Source: an uncultured Bacteroidales bacterium
GTDB taxonomy: Bacteria; Bacteroidota; Bacteroidia; Bacteroidales; Bacteroidaceae
NCBI GenBank assembly: GCA_945828345.1
Contig: CALZRA010000007.1
Coordinates: 1-39,692 of the forward strand
Length of the DNA stretch: 39,692 nt
Reading direction: 5' to 3'
Position 1 is the stretch's first letter. Every line of letters begins with the position of its first letter. Position numbers and translations under genes: made by a program. The notes under the pieces are model-generated. The model had not been told where the DNA came from and made no database searches. It saw only the letters and a program-made list of their open reading frames with translations. Positions 7,847 through 17,046 of the stretch are shown in pieces.

Positions 7847-7910
7847 TGAGGCTATAAAACTGCCGCCTCACCGAACGCATCGGCTTTCATGCAGCAATCT
7901 TATAGCCTCA
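7847..7910. other. Inverted repeat downstream of the PpiD-like gene
   Basis: TGAGGCTATAA (7847-7857) is complementary to TTATAGCCTCA (7900-7910), with further pairing inside (GCCG/CGGC). It lies about 60 bp past the stop of the minus-strand gene at 7972 and may end that transcript, but no T-run follows. The remainder of 7623-7971 holds the LytTR promoter and repeats and no gene. Confidence 0.5.
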
Positions 7911-7971
7911 ATCCTTCCGCACAGGTGCCCGGCCTTGTCTCTGCGGGGTCGGCCACCAATGGGATTATTTC

Positions 7972-10170
7972 TTAGAACTGGTAGCGATGGTCTACCATGC
8001 CTGCCTTGTGCATCATCAGGTAGTTGAACACTGACTGATAGGCACGCTGGCCAATGCCCTGTGCGTACTGCGACATTTCGGCCGCAGCGTCAAACTTGGT
8101 GTCGGCCTTGGTGGCCTGGGCAGTAACGTTGGCCAGATAGATGGCGGCGGCACCCTTCACCAAGCCTGAGTTTTTGTTGACAGCCGTCTTGGCAATGGCT
8201 GCTGCCAGCTTGGGCTCGGGAGTGTTGACCATGTTGAGCGCGGGGTAGCCCGAGAAGGTCTGGCCGGAGAGCGTATCGACCACACAGCCGTTGCACTTCT
8301 GCAGGTCGGCAATGGTCTTGGCATTCTTGGCTAAAGCCAGTGCCTTGTCGGCCTTCTTGTGCTGCATGACTACGGAAGTGAGGAACTCCTTCACCTGAGC
8401 ATTGTCGTAAGGCAGGTAGCCCTCCTTGTTGACACCCGTCACGCAAACTACAAGCAGGTGGTCGTTGGCACGGCCGCACTCGTAGAGGCGAGATACCTGG
8501 CCGGCTTCGGCCTCATCGAAGATCCAGCGCACGCAGTCCTTGGACTGGCTGCCGCCGATGCGTGCCGGGATGAGGTTCTGCATGGATGAATAACCAGGCA
8601 GTTCGGCCAGCATGTAGCCGTTCTTGGCGGCGTTCTTTTCGATAGAAGCCACGTCCTTGTTCTGGGCCAGGAAGCGGTTGATCTTGCTGAGCTCGTCTTC
8701 GTAGGTCTTCTTTGAGAAGTTCAGCGTACACTTCACTACAGCCACGTTGTACTTCGTAACGGTCTTGCGACGGTCGAGCACCTGGACGACAGCGGCACCC
8801 TGCTCGCTGGTGATGAGCTGTGAGCTGCCGGCACCGATGGTGTAGAGCTGGTTCAGGTAGTCGGCGCTTTCGTCGGTCATGCCGAACGATTCGTACTGCG
8901 AAGAGGTGAGCCATACGGAATCAGAACGCTGGCCGTACTTCTTGGCCAGTTCGGCAAACGATGCACCACCGTTGAGAGCGTTGAGGATAGAGTCGGCCTG
9001 TGCCTTGCGGGCCTCGGGGGTAGCGGCCACGGCTGCAATCTGACGGTAAAGGATAGAGTCGGGCACTTCCTGCTTGGCGATGAGCTTCAGGGTGTTGATG
9101 GTGTTGTCAGCCTGGTTGTAGTAGGCCGGCTGTACGCTGCCCACGGCCATGGAGTCGAGACGCTGTGCGACATCGGGCATCTGGCGGAAGGCCTGCTTGC
9201 TCAGTGCGAGGTTGGTGTAGGGCACCTCTGAGTTGGAAGTGCGTACCACGTTGGCCACCTCGTCACCGCCGCGCAGCTGCTGTTCGAAGCCTTGTACCTT
9301 CTTCATGAGGTCGGCACGGTCGGCGGCGCTGGCCACTACGTTCACGTCGATGAGCTTGAGGTCGCGGGTTGGAACGGGCACATAGAAGCGGTGCTTGTAC
9401 TGCTCGTAGACGGCCTTCAGGTCCTCATCCGTCACCTGGATGTCCTTTCCTTCGATGGCGGTGTAGGGCAAAGCGGCTACTACGGCATTCTTCTCTATGT
9501 TGCGTTCGTCGAAAGCGGCGCGTGCGGCAATGGGGTTTGACACGAAGCCCATGGCGAAGAGCATGTTGTACTTGTTAGAGAGAAGCTCGCTGCGCAGCTG
9601 CTTTTCGGAATAGTCCCAGAGCTTCTTGACCATCATGATTTGCTCTACAGCTTCGGGATTGTTGGCCTGCTGTGCCTGCTGGATGGTTTTCTTGTAGTCT
9701 TTGAGGAAGCTTTGCAACTGGGCGAGGTCGAAACGTCCCGTCTGCGGATTGCCGAAGAGTCCGGCCATCATCTGCAGGCTCTGTGCGTTGCCCAAACGGA
9801 GGGCTTCCTGCACTTCACCGTCGGTTACGTAGATGCCCAGCTTGTCGCATTCGTGCTTTACCATCTGGTCTTGCACATACTGCTGCCAAACCTGCTCACG
9901 AATCTGCTCGGTCTGCTGGTCGGTGAGGTTGCCGTCCTGTCCCTGCATACGCATCTGCAGTTTGGTCACCTCGCTCTGTTCGTCGACCATGGTTTGGAAG
10001 TCCTGAATGGAAAGCTTCTTTCCAAAAACTTCGCCTACTTGGCTTCGGTCCATGTTCGAAGTGGTCTCGATGGAGCGGAAGAACTCTTCGGCGATGAAGG
10101 CAAAGAGGGCCAAGCCCAACACGCCCACCAGAAGGGCGCCTTTGCTTCGAATTGTTTGTAATGCTGCCAT
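7972..10170 (-). CDS. PpiD/SurA-like peptidyl-prolyl isomerase, periplasmic folding factor
   Basis: A 732-residue protein with one N-terminal membrane anchor (about residues 13-32, LLVGVLGLALFAFIAEEFF), as in PpiD. A SurA_N-type helical chaperone region follows, then a parvulin-type segment around residues 360-450 (ASFAELAKKYGQRSDS is the parvulin-like signature), then a long helical C-terminus. It is expected to help fold outer-membrane and secreted proteins in the periplasm. It has its own -7 box at 10224-10232. In several Bacteroides genomes (from memory) this gene closes a coaX-to-lptC-to-ppiD group, and the same order is seen here. Whether the parvulin domain is catalytically active cannot be judged. 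Confidence 0.85.
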   Translation of the reverse strand: MAALQTIRSKGALLVGVLGLALFAFIAEEFFRSIETTSNMDRSQVGEVFGKKLSIQDFQTMVDEQSEVTKLQMRMQGQDGNLTDQQTEQIREQVWQQYVQDQMVKHECDKLGIYVTDGEVQEALRLGNAQSLQMMAGLFGNPQTGRFDLAQLQSFLKDYKKTIQQAQQANNPEAVEQIMMVKKLWDYSEKQLRSELLSNKYNMLFAMGFVSNPIAARAAFDERNIEKNAVVAALPYTAIEGKDIQVTDEDLKAVYEQYKHRFYVPVPTRDLKLIDVNVVASAADRADLMKKVQGFEQQLRGGDEVANVVRTSNSEVPYTNLALSKQAFRQMPDVAQRLDSMAVGSVQPAYYNQADNTINTLKLIAKQEVPDSILYRQIAAVAATPEARKAQADSILNALNGGASFAELAKKYGQRSDSVWLTSSQYESFGMTDESADYLNQLYTIGAGSSQLITSEQGAAVVQVLDRRKTVTKYNVAVVKCTLNFSKKTYEDELSKINRFLAQNKDVASIEKNAAKNGYMLAELPGYSSMQNLIPARIGGSQSKDCVRWIFDEAEAGQVSRLYECGRANDHLLVVCVTGVNKEGYLPYDNAQVKEFLTSVVMQHKKADKALALAKNAKTIADLQKCNGCVVDTLSGQTFSGYPALNMVNTPEPKLAAAIAKTAVNKNSGLVKGAAAIYLANVTAQATKADTKFDAAAEMSQYAQGIGQRAYQSVFNYLMMHKAGMVDHRYQF

Positions 10171-10223
10171 TTGAAGTTTATTATTGTTTTTTGTTTGTTA
10201 TATTCCAGCGGGCAATATGACGC

Positions 10224-10232
10224 GCAAAGGTA
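10224..10232 (-). promoter_or_regulatory. -7 promoter box for the PpiD-like gene
   Basis: The minus strand reads TACCTTTGC, a full match to the Bacteroidetes -7 consensus, 54 bp upstream of the start codon. Confidence 0.55.
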
Positions 10233-10287
10233 TGGAAAAAATCTGAATTTCATGGCGCAGCCCGAAAAAAACAGCGTTTTTCACCGT

Positions 10288-10977
10288 TCAAGAGCCTTTG
10301 CGGTGGCTTGCAGGAGCCTCACGCAAGGGTGCTACAGGCATTACTGTAGCAGAATCGCCGGCAGTACCTGCGGTGTCGGTTGCAGCGGGCGCAGGATTGT
10401 TGTCGAAGGTGTCGTTCATGGGCAGGAAGCCCTTTGTCTGCTTGATGTGGTAGTGCGTGAGCCGCTTGTTCAGCAGTGTGGCCCTAAACCAGTTGCCTTC
10501 GATTTCCTGTTCCGGCTCAATGAGTTTGGTATATACGTCGGAAGAGAGCTCGCCCGTGCGCATGTTCCAAAACAGCTCTTCGGTGGTCATGTGTGTTTGT
10601 GCCGCCTGGTCATCGAGTTCTATATGGCCGCGCAGTTTCCACAGGTTCTGGTCGTAGAGCCAGGCACTGTCGGCTGTGATGTGGAGGTTGACCTTGAACT
10701 TGTCGTCATAGCGTTCGATGAAAATGCCTTTGGGGAACTCCCAACGGGGCGGATTGGTCTTGTCGAACACCCGCCATTCCTCGGTAATTATTTTATAGCG
10801 TATGACACCCGAATCGGAAATGAGCTTGCTCACACCGTGCGTCACCATGACAGGCAGCGAATCGCGACCTTTCACAGCCCCTCCCATCGGAGGTGCCTCG
10901 TTGTCGCAACCCGCAGCCAATGAGAACAATGCCGCTGCAAGCACAAGGGTCGGCAGCAAGTGTAGGGTAGAGCGCAT
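10288..10977 (-). CDS. lptC: LPS export periplasmic lipoprotein LptC
   Basis: About 229 residues from the ATG at 10977. The N-terminus is a lipoprotein signal with lipobox SLAAGC (Cys24). The mature part has the LptC-like beta-jellyroll pattern (VSKLISDSGVIRYKI, EWRVFD, then KLRGHIELDDQ) and a low-complexity Ala/Pro/Thr tail. LptC links the LptBFG transporter to LptA in moving LPS to the outer membrane. An alternative start at 11007 overlaps the upstream stop as ATGA, but gives a longer, less typical signal peptide. It follows the OMP gene directly. Confidence 0.85.
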   Translation of the reverse strand: MRSTLHLLPTLVLAAALFSLAAGCDNEAPPMGGAVKGRDSLPVMVTHGVSKLISDSGVIRYKIITEEWRVFDKTNPPRWEFPKGIFIERYDDKFKVNLHITADSAWLYDQNLWKLRGHIELDDQAAQTHMTTEELFWNMRTGELSSDVYTKLIEPEQEIEGNWFRATLLNKRLTHYHIKQTKGFLPMNDTFDNNPAPAATDTAGTAGDSATVMPVAPLREAPASHRKGS

Positions 10978-11006
10978 AAGTTTGTTGTGGGTTAGAAAAG
11001 CCTGCA

Positions 11007-12320
11007 TCACTCAGCCTTCCACTTCATGAACCAGCGTTCGTTGAACGAGAGTCCGATGCAGAAGCGGAAATAGTTTTCGGTGACTTGCCCGGCAAACTGG
11101 GGCTTCACGTGTTCGTATTGCAACGAGAAGTTGATGAGCGAACGGTTGTTGTTACGGTTGGAGATAGGCATTGCCACACCCATACTGGCCAGAAAGTCTT
11201 GCGGTCCGTCCTTCCCGTCCACCTTTATATAAGGAGTGGAGAAAGCGAATCCGAGCCGGTAGCGTACACGGTTGCGCCACTTCACGCCTTCGGGATTCTG
11301 TACATATTCCATGCCTATGCTGGCCCTGTGACGGTCGGTAAAGCTGCCCTTCATTCCCACATAGCGGGGCACGCCGCCCTCGGTTACTATCGACGGATAT
11401 TTCACATCGCCCCACTTCTGGAAGGTATAGTCAAGCCCTACCCTCAGCGTACGGCCATGTGCCCATGTAACGCCCACGCCCAACGTGTGAGGCAGGCCAA
11501 AGGCGTTGGCGGCTTTCAGCGTGTCGGCTGCGGCAAGCGAACTGGAGGTTATCTTGCGATTGTAGTAGTAGGCGGGACGATTCATGTCGTGGCCCAGTCC
11601 ATACACCAGGCCCAACACCAGCCGGTTCTTCCGGTCGAGTTTCAACTGGTACTGCAAGCCCAGGTCGAGCTTGTAGGAACGTATGTCGGCCGAGTAGATT
11701 TGCTGGGTCGAGCTGATGTTCGTGTCATCGAAGCTCATGAGCACTTGGTGGCCCACTTCGCCCCACAGGTAGCCCACATTGGCTCCCAAGGCCAGCGATT
11801 TCGTAGGTGCCCAGCCCAAACCTACATAGACTTCATGCAGTCCGCCGTCACCCTGGAAGGTGGTGGTTTGGGTGATTTCGTCGTTGCCCGAACTGAACTG
11901 CTTGTCAGAGGTCGTGTTGTAGCCAATGGTGCTGAAAGGGATCATTCCCACCGACATGCCCAGTTTGGGAGCTAACCGGAATCCTGCCGTCACATAGTCA
12001 ACCGAGGAATTCTTCACATTCGTCTTGGTGCCGCCAAGCCCAACATTGGCATTTTGCAACGACATGCCGAAGTCGAACAGGAAGCTGAGGGAGTCGATGG
12101 ATGCATACGAAGCGGGGTTTAGCGTGTTCAGTTCCTTCCCGTCGGCCATGCCGTATGCCGTGCCCGCCATGGCCTTGTTAAAAGCATTGCCGCCTTCGGC
12201 CAGCAGTCCGAAGCCGTAGCGCGAATAGGGCGAATTGCTGCCATTGGTCTGGGCTGCGACCTGTATGGTAGCAGCTGCCGCCAGACATACTGCACAGCTC
12301 AGTTTGCTTAGGTTGTTCAT
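11007..12320 (-). CDS. Putative outer-membrane beta-barrel protein
   Basis: About 437 residues starting with a Sec signal peptide (MNNLSKLSCAVCLAAAATIQ, cleavage likely after VAAQ). The mature part opens with NSPYSRYGFGLL, typical of Bacteroidetes FadL-like barrels, and then consists of many amphipathic strands with aromatic ends. The last residues form a plausible closing strand (NYFRFCIGLSFNERWFMKWKAE pattern). The substrate is unknown. It lies 44 bp after coaX and overlaps a possible lptC start, so it is probably one operon with both. An in-frame TTG at 12368 is not a convincing start. Confidence 0.75.
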   Translation of the reverse strand: MNNLSKLSCAVCLAAAATIQVAAQTNGSNSPYSRYGFGLLAEGGNAFNKAMAGTAYGMADGKELNTLNPASYASIDSLSFLFDFGMSLQNANVGLGGTKTNVKNSSVDYVTAGFRLAPKLGMSVGMIPFSTIGYNTTSDKQFSSGNDEITQTTTFQGDGGLHEVYVGLGWAPTKSLALGANVGYLWGEVGHQVLMSFDDTNISSTQQIYSADIRSYKLDLGLQYQLKLDRKNRLVLGLVYGLGHDMNRPAYYYNRKITSSSLAAADTLKAANAFGLPHTLGVGVTWAHGRTLRVGLDYTFQKWGDVKYPSIVTEGGVPRYVGMKGSFTDRHRASIGMEYVQNPEGVKWRNRVRYRLGFAFSTPYIKVDGKDGPQDFLASMGVAMPISNRNNNRSLINFSLQYEHVKPQFAGQVTENYFRFCIGLSFNERWFMKWKAE

Positions 12321-12364
12321 TGTGTTGTGTGTCAATGTGAGAAAATCAGGGTCGCTTGAAAGTT

Positions 12365-13093
12365 TCAACGCGCCCCGCGAAGATGGTGTAGCAGAATACG
12401 GTTCAGACCGGTTTCGACGAGTGCGTCATTGCGCAACACCTCTCTGTGCTGCGCAAAGCGCACGCCGTTTCCACCGGTGACAAACACCGCCGTCTGTCGG
12501 CACGCTCGCTCGAACTGGCTGATGTAACCGTCTATTTCGTGTTCAATGCCCTGCATCACGCCTGCCAGCACAGCCTCCCGGGTTGTCCGTCCCAGTCTGG
12601 GCCAGCTGCTGCATGCCTCCACTAAAGGCAGCTTGGCAGTTTGCTCGTGCAAGGCACGCAAACGCATGCCCACTCCGGGCGAAATGTTGCCGCCCAGATA
12701 ATGGCCCCGTTCATCGACATAGTCATAGGTGATGCACGTGCCGACATCCACAATCAGCAGGTTACACTGCGGTCTCAGCGCAGCGGCACCTACAGCAGCG
12801 GCCAGCCGGTCAGCTCCCAAGGTTTGGGGCGTAAGATAATCGCACACGAGCGGAGTAGGCGTTTCGCCCGTTACAAGCAGCACCTGAGGCAGCAGACCTT
12901 GCAATGTTTTCAGTATCTGTTCGGGAGCAGTGCCCACCACCGCCACGGCGCAAGCCTCTGCGTCAGATTCTTCTGCCAGTTTGCGCAGCTCCGCCTCCGG
13001 GTCGCCGTCAATGCGTTTGCGCAGCAACAGCGTATCGCCGTCAAAGACCGCTGCCTTGGCCGAAGAATTGCCTATGTCAACTATCAGGTTCAT
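12365..13093 (-). CDS. coaX: Type III pantothenate kinase
   Basis: A 242-residue CoaX of the ASKHA fold, catalysing the first step of CoA synthesis in the cytoplasm. It has the N-terminal phosphate motif DIGNSSAK (residues 6-13), TLGADRLAAAVGA, the second phosphate motif LIVDVGTCITYD, GGNISPGVGMRLRALHEQTAKLP and the adenosine motif VFVTGGNG. Length and motifs are complete. A hairpin-promoter repeat supplies a TACCTTTGC box only 19 bp before the ATG, implying a very short leader. Confidence 0.95.
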   Translation of the reverse strand: MNLIVDIGNSSAKAAVFDGDTLLLRKRIDGDPEAELRKLAEESDAEACAVAVVGTAPEQILKTLQGLLPQVLLVTGETPTPLVCDYLTPQTLGADRLAAAVGAAALRPQCNLLIVDVGTCITYDYVDERGHYLGGNISPGVGMRLRALHEQTAKLPLVEACSSWPRLGRTTREAVLAGVMQGIEHEIDGYISQFERACRQTAVFVTGGNGVRFAQHREVLRNDALVETGLNRILLHHLRGAR

Positions 13094-13111
13094 ACGTCTT
13101 GCTTTTCGGGT

Positions 13112-13120
13112 GCAAAGGTA
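13112..13120 (-). promoter_or_regulatory. -7 promoter box for coaX
   Basis: The minus strand reads TACCTTTGC. It is the outer stem arm of the repeat at 13112-13200. Confidence 0.5.
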
Positions 13121-13200
13121 GTGTAAGGCGAGAGCACAGAAAAGAAAAACGCGTTTTTCTTTTCTGTGCCAGGCCGCAGCCTACCTGCGCGAAGCAAAGC
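13112..13200. repeat. Hairpin-promoter repeat (coaX copy) with perfect 36-bp palindrome
   Basis: The unit is GGTAGTGTAAGGCGAGA, a perfect 36-bp palindrome at 13134-13169 (arm GCACAGAAAAGAAAAACG), then AGGCCGCAGCCTACC. It sits between the murF-alr stop and coaX, so it could both end the murF-alr transcript and start coaX. Confidence 0.85.
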
Positions 13201-15668
13201 TATGTAAAGTAAACGCGCTTCACGCGGTTGCTGACCGATGTCAGCACTTCATAGGGTATCGTGTCGAGCAGGTCTGACAACACCGTTACGGGCAGGTTGT
13301 CGCCGAAGATTTCCACGGTGTCGCCTTCCTTGCAGTCAATGCCTGTCACATCGACCATACATACGTCCATACAGATGTTTCCGACATACGGAGCCTGCTG
13401 ACCGTTCACCAAACAGTAGCCTTTGCGGTTGCCCAAGTGGCGGTTCAGTCCGTCGGCATAGCCTATGGGCACGGCCGCAATGCGCGAGTCGCGCGTGGTC
13501 ACTGTACGACGCGAATAGCCGATGCTGTCGCCCTGCGGCACCTCGCGTATTTGCAGGATGGTGGACCTCAGCGAAGTCACATTGTGCAACCGGCGGTTGT
13601 CGATGGGGTCGATGCCATACAAGCCCAGACCCAGACGCACCATGTCCAAATGACGTTCGGGGAAACGCTCGATACCGGCACTGTTGCAGATATGGCGCAG
13701 GATCTTGTGGCTGAAGGCTGCCTGCAACGTGCGCGAAGCTTCGTCAAACAGCTTGAACTGCTGTGCCGAGAAGGCATCGAAGTCGGGCGAGTCGGAGCCT
13801 ACAAAATGCGAGAATACCGAACGGGGCACCAGAGCCGTCTGGTGCTTCAGGCGGTCTATCAATACAGGCACATCTCTCAGCGGGTCAAAGCCCAGACGGT
13901 GCATGCCTGTGTCGAGCTTGATGTGGACGGGCAACCCTTGGATGCCTTGTTTCTCGGCCGCCCGCACCAGCGCATCGAGCAGCTTGAAGCTGTACACCTC
14001 TGGCTCCAGGTCGTATTCGAAGAGCGTGCCGAAGGCTGTCAGTTCCGGGTTCATCACCATGATTCCCGTAGTGATGCCAGCGCGCCTCAGCTCTGCCCCT
14101 TCGTCGGCCACCGCCACTGCCAGATAGTCCACGCCACGGTCTTGCAGCGTCCTGGCGATTTCGGTTGCCCCTGCCCCATAGGCCGAGGCCTTCACCATGC
14201 AGGTGATCTTCGTGTCGGGCTTCATGAACGAGCGGTAGAAGTTCAGGTTCTCGGCTATAGCTTGCAGGTTCACGTCGAGCGTCGTTTCATGCACTCGGAG
14301 CGAAAGGGCCGAAGTCACCCGCTCAAATCCGAAGCGGCGCGAGCCCTTCACCAGCACCATCACATCATGCAGTTCTTCCAGCAGCCCGCTCTGCATCAGT
14401 TCGTCGGTCGTGGCAAAGAAGGTCTTCGCCATGCCGAAGCATGCCTGGGCAGCTGTTATCTCCTCTCCCACACCAATCAGCCGGTCTATGCCTCGCCGCT
14501 CCAGCATCTGGGCCACCTTGCCGTATAATACGTCCGGCTCCAGACCCGTTTGCAGCATGTCCGACAGTATCAGTGCCTTGGGCCGTTCGCCCAGTTCCGG
14601 GCGGCGGTTCATGAAGTCCAGTGCGATGTCCAACGAGGCCACGTCTGAATTGTAGGCATCGTTGATCACGGTACAGCCCCTCACGCCCTGCACCACCTCC
14701 AAGCGCATTGCCACGGGTTCGAGGCGTTCCATGCGCCGGGCAATGTCGGCCGGTTCGAGCTTCAGGGCCAGACACACGGCCAGACAGTGTATGCAGTTTC
14801 TCACCGAAGCATCATCGCTGAAGGGAATGTGCATTTCAGCCTGCTGCCGCCGGTAGGTGTAGCGAATGCGGGCACCTTCGCCCTCCTTCACGACCTCCTC
14901 CACAAACAGCGGGGCGGAAGCGTCCTTCATGGACCACGCCAGGAGCCTGCCCTTCGGCGGCGCAGCCTTCAGACAGCTGCGGGTCACCTCGTCGTCGGCA
15001 CAGCACACTAACAGTTCGGCATCGCGCATCAGCTCCAGTTTCTCGTGACACTTCTCTTCGAGCGTGGCAAAGTTCTCCTGATGGGCCGGTCCGATATTGG
15101 TCATGACTCCGATGGTGGGCTGCACAATGGCGCGCAGCGCCTGCATTTCGCCGGGCTGAGAAATGCCTGCTTCAAACACGCCTACCTGCGAATGCTCGTC
15201 GAGCAGCCACACACTGAGCGGCACGCCTACTTGCGAATTGTAGGAACGGGGCGAGCGCGTCACGTGCATGGAAGGCGAAAGCAGCTGGTAGAGCCACTCC
15301 TTGACCACCGTCTTGCCGTTAGAACCCGTCACGCCCACAACGGGCAAGTCGAACTCCTCGCGATGCCGCTCGGCCAGCCGCTGCAACGCCTTGAGCGGAC
15401 TGACCACCTTCAGGAAGTTGGCATCGGCATAAGCCGTCTGCCAGTCGGCAGGCACAGTACCCACCACAAAGTTGCGTACGCCGCGCCGGTACAGGTCGGC
15501 TATATATCGGTGTCCGTCGCCCACCTTGGTGCGCAGGGCAAAGAAGAGCGTGGTCTCGGCAAAAGCCAGCGAACGGCTGTCGGTGAGCAGCCGGTCAATT
15601 TCGGCACTTTGGGTGCCATACCTGTGTGCGCCCGTCAGGGCCGCAATGTTTTCAATTGAATAGAGCAT
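13200..15668 (-). CDS. Bifunctional MurF ligase / alanine racemase
   Basis: An 822-residue fusion, usual in Bacteroidetes. The N-terminal half is UDP-MurNAc-tripeptide:D-Ala-D-Ala ligase (MurF), with ATP loop GVTGSNGKT at residues 112-120, FEAGISQPGEM and NDAYNSD. The C-terminal half is a PLP-dependent alanine racemase, with the PLP lysine at residue 493 in MVKASAYGAGA, HIKLDTGMHRLGF, and CMVDVTG near the end. One polypeptide thus makes D-Ala and attaches D-Ala-D-Ala to the peptidoglycan precursor in the cytoplasm. It lies 93 bp after the GSCFA gene in the same direction, and a hairpin repeat follows immediately. Confidence 0.95.
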   Translation of the reverse strand: MLYSIENIAALTGAHRYGTQSAEIDRLLTDSRSLAFAETTLFFALRTKVGDGHRYIADLYRRGVRNFVVGTVPADWQTAYADANFLKVVSPLKALQRLAERHREEFDLPVVGVTGSNGKTVVKEWLYQLLSPSMHVTRSPRSYNSQVGVPLSVWLLDEHSQVGVFEAGISQPGEMQALRAIVQPTIGVMTNIGPAHQENFATLEEKCHEKLELMRDAELLVCCADDEVTRSCLKAAPPKGRLLAWSMKDASAPLFVEEVVKEGEGARIRYTYRRQQAEMHIPFSDDASVRNCIHCLAVCLALKLEPADIARRMERLEPVAMRLEVVQGVRGCTVINDAYNSDVASLDIALDFMNRRPELGERPKALILSDMLQTGLEPDVLYGKVAQMLERRGIDRLIGVGEEITAAQACFGMAKTFFATTDELMQSGLLEELHDVMVLVKGSRRFGFERVTSALSLRVHETTLDVNLQAIAENLNFYRSFMKPDTKITCMVKASAYGAGATEIARTLQDRGVDYLAVAVADEGAELRRAGITTGIMVMNPELTAFGTLFEYDLEPEVYSFKLLDALVRAAEKQGIQGLPVHIKLDTGMHRLGFDPLRDVPVLIDRLKHQTALVPRSVFSHFVGSDSPDFDAFSAQQFKLFDEASRTLQAAFSHKILRHICNSAGIERFPERHLDMVRLGLGLYGIDPIDNRRLHNVTSLRSTILQIREVPQGDSIGYSRRTVTTRDSRIAAVPIGYADGLNRHLGNRKGYCLVNGQQAPYVGNICMDVCMVDVTGIDCKEGDTVEIFGDNLPVTVLSDLLDTIPYEVLTSVSNRVKRVYFT

Positions 15669-15761
15669 GAGCTATCTTGTCAATTAACAGTGTACGATGA
15701 AGGCTGTATTCCTCGCAAAGCGCAGTACCCAACGCACTGCCGTCCAACAGGCAATGACTGT

Positions 15762-16733
15762 TTACACATTGTCCAACCCGCGCTTCCACTTTTGTTCAAA
15801 CGCCTCGCGCCTCTCGCGCATCCGCTGCAAGAAGTGCCGGTGTGCTTCGCTACCCGGGTGCAACGGGCGGTGTTCGGCATCGCGCAGCAGCTGCATCCGT
15901 TCGCGGGCGAACTCCTTGAGCTGCGGCGTAAAGGCCCATTCGGCAAAGCGTTGCCACACATAGTCCACGGCCTGCTCTGAGGGGTGCAGCATGTCGGGAG
16001 CATAGAAGCGGTAGTCGCGCAGCTCATCGGTCACAATCTCGAATGCCGGGAAGTAGACCACCCGGTCGAACTCCTGCTGCAACGCATCGACCAGCAACAA
16101 GAGGTGCGCCTTGGAGAGTGCGCTGGCGTGCATCCCGTGTTTCGCATAGCGGTAGGGGCTCACTGTCAGCACCACCTTCAGCTCCGGCCGCTGCGCCAGC
16201 AGGCCGGACAGCACATTGCGCCATGCTGCAAGCATCGCGTCAGGCTGCAACACCCTTTCGTGAAACAGGCGGGCCGGCATCTTGTGGCAGTTGGCCACAG
16301 CCCGTGTGTCCTCCTCGCCCTGCCTGAAGTAAGCATGGTCGGTGCTCAGCGTCACGAACAGCACGTCGGCCTCAGCCAGCGCGCGGTGTCCGTCCTGCCA
16401 AGCTTCCTGTAGCACCTCACGCAGTGCGTCGGGACTTTCCGCCTCAAAGCGCGTAGCGAAATGCCAATGGCGGCAGCCTCCTTCGGGATGCTGAAACATG
16501 TCCGTTTCCCAGCGCGGCGGTTCGGGCTGCATCCAGTCAGTCAAAGCTCCGCACAGGCTTTCGGGATTATACATCACACCGAACGGGTTGGCACACACCT
16601 GCTTCCGCCCCAAGCTACGGGCCAGTCGTTCCCCCATGTGCTCGGCAAAGCACGACCCTGCCAACACGACCTTCGAATGCGGGGTGAGTTGCAGTCTTTG
16701 TGGCGGAAGTTCAACAGGAGTGAGCAGTTGCAT
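15762..16733 (-). CDS. GSCFA domain-containing protein
   Basis: A 323-residue protein with the naming motif GSCFAEHMGERL at residues 26-37. Later blocks are NPFGVMYNP, VLFVTLSTDHAYF and a C-terminal DMLHPSEQAVDYVWQRF. These resemble SGNH/GDSL-type hydrolase blocks (Ser in GSCF, Asp/His in D-x-x-HP). The role is not established; adjacency to murF-alr, frequent in Bacteroidales, hints at cell-envelope work. No signal peptide is visible. The -7 box at 16886-16894 lies about 150 bp upstream within repeats. Confidence 0.88.
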   Translation of the reverse strand: MQLLTPVELPPQRLQLTPHSKVVLAGSCFAEHMGERLARSLGRKQVCANPFGVMYNPESLCGALTDWMQPEPPRWETDMFQHPEGGCRHWHFATRFEAESPDALREVLQEAWQDGHRALAEADVLFVTLSTDHAYFRQGEEDTRAVANCHKMPARLFHERVLQPDAMLAAWRNVLSGLLAQRPELKVVLTVSPYRYAKHGMHASALSKAHLLLLVDALQQEFDRVVYFPAFEIVTDELRDYRFYAPDMLHPSEQAVDYVWQRFAEWAFTPQLKEFARERMQLLRDAEHRPLHPGSEAHRHFLQRMRERREAFEQKWKRGLDNV

Positions 16734-16769
16734 AGGTCATACAGAGTTTTATGCCTTTGGGCCGCAGCC

Positions 16770-16894
16770 TGCTTTGGCGAACCGCAGCCTGCTTTGGCGC
16801 AGCAAAAGCAGTGCAAGGTGAGCGCAGAGGGAAAGCGAAACGTGTTTCGCTTTTCCTTTGCCGAACCGCAGCCTGCTTTGGCGCAGCAAAAGTA
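16770..16894. repeat. Hairpin-promoter repeat (GSCFA copy)
   Basis: This version has outer arms AAAGCAG/CTGCTTT. Its inner stem GCAGAGGGAAAGCGAAAC pairs with GTTTCGCTTTTCCTTTGC, with only G-T wobble exceptions. CCGCAGCCTGCTTTGGC is present three times. The rest of 16734-17046 has no gene; positions about 16970-17005 hold a fragment of the ACAAGCGTTCAAGGCACG repeat family. Confidence 0.8.
16886..16894 (-). promoter_or_regulatory. -7 promoter box upstream of GSCFA gene
   Basis: The minus strand reads TACTTTTGC, a full match to TAnnTTTGC, at the far end of the repeat. A poorer TGCTTTTGC lies closer to the gene near 16804-16812. Confidence 0.4.
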
Positions 16895-17046
16895 GTGAAA
16901 GTTTTTTATTGGTATTAGCCAAACCTGTTTTAGTTGTCCTGTTTAGCAAGTCGATCTGCTGGCCAACAAGCGTTCAAGGCACGCCCCGGAGGGGCAACAG
17001 CGCATAGCGACGCAGCACTGAGGAGAGCGGGCAAAGACCCGCACCT

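Noticed and set aside
7847..7910. Rho-independent terminator for the PpiD-like gene
   Set aside because: The stem is clear but no T-run follows on the minus strand, so it is listed only as an inverted repeat.
13437..14528. Open frame antisense to murF-alr
   Set aside because: The opposite strand encodes the clear alanine racemase domain with PLP lysine.
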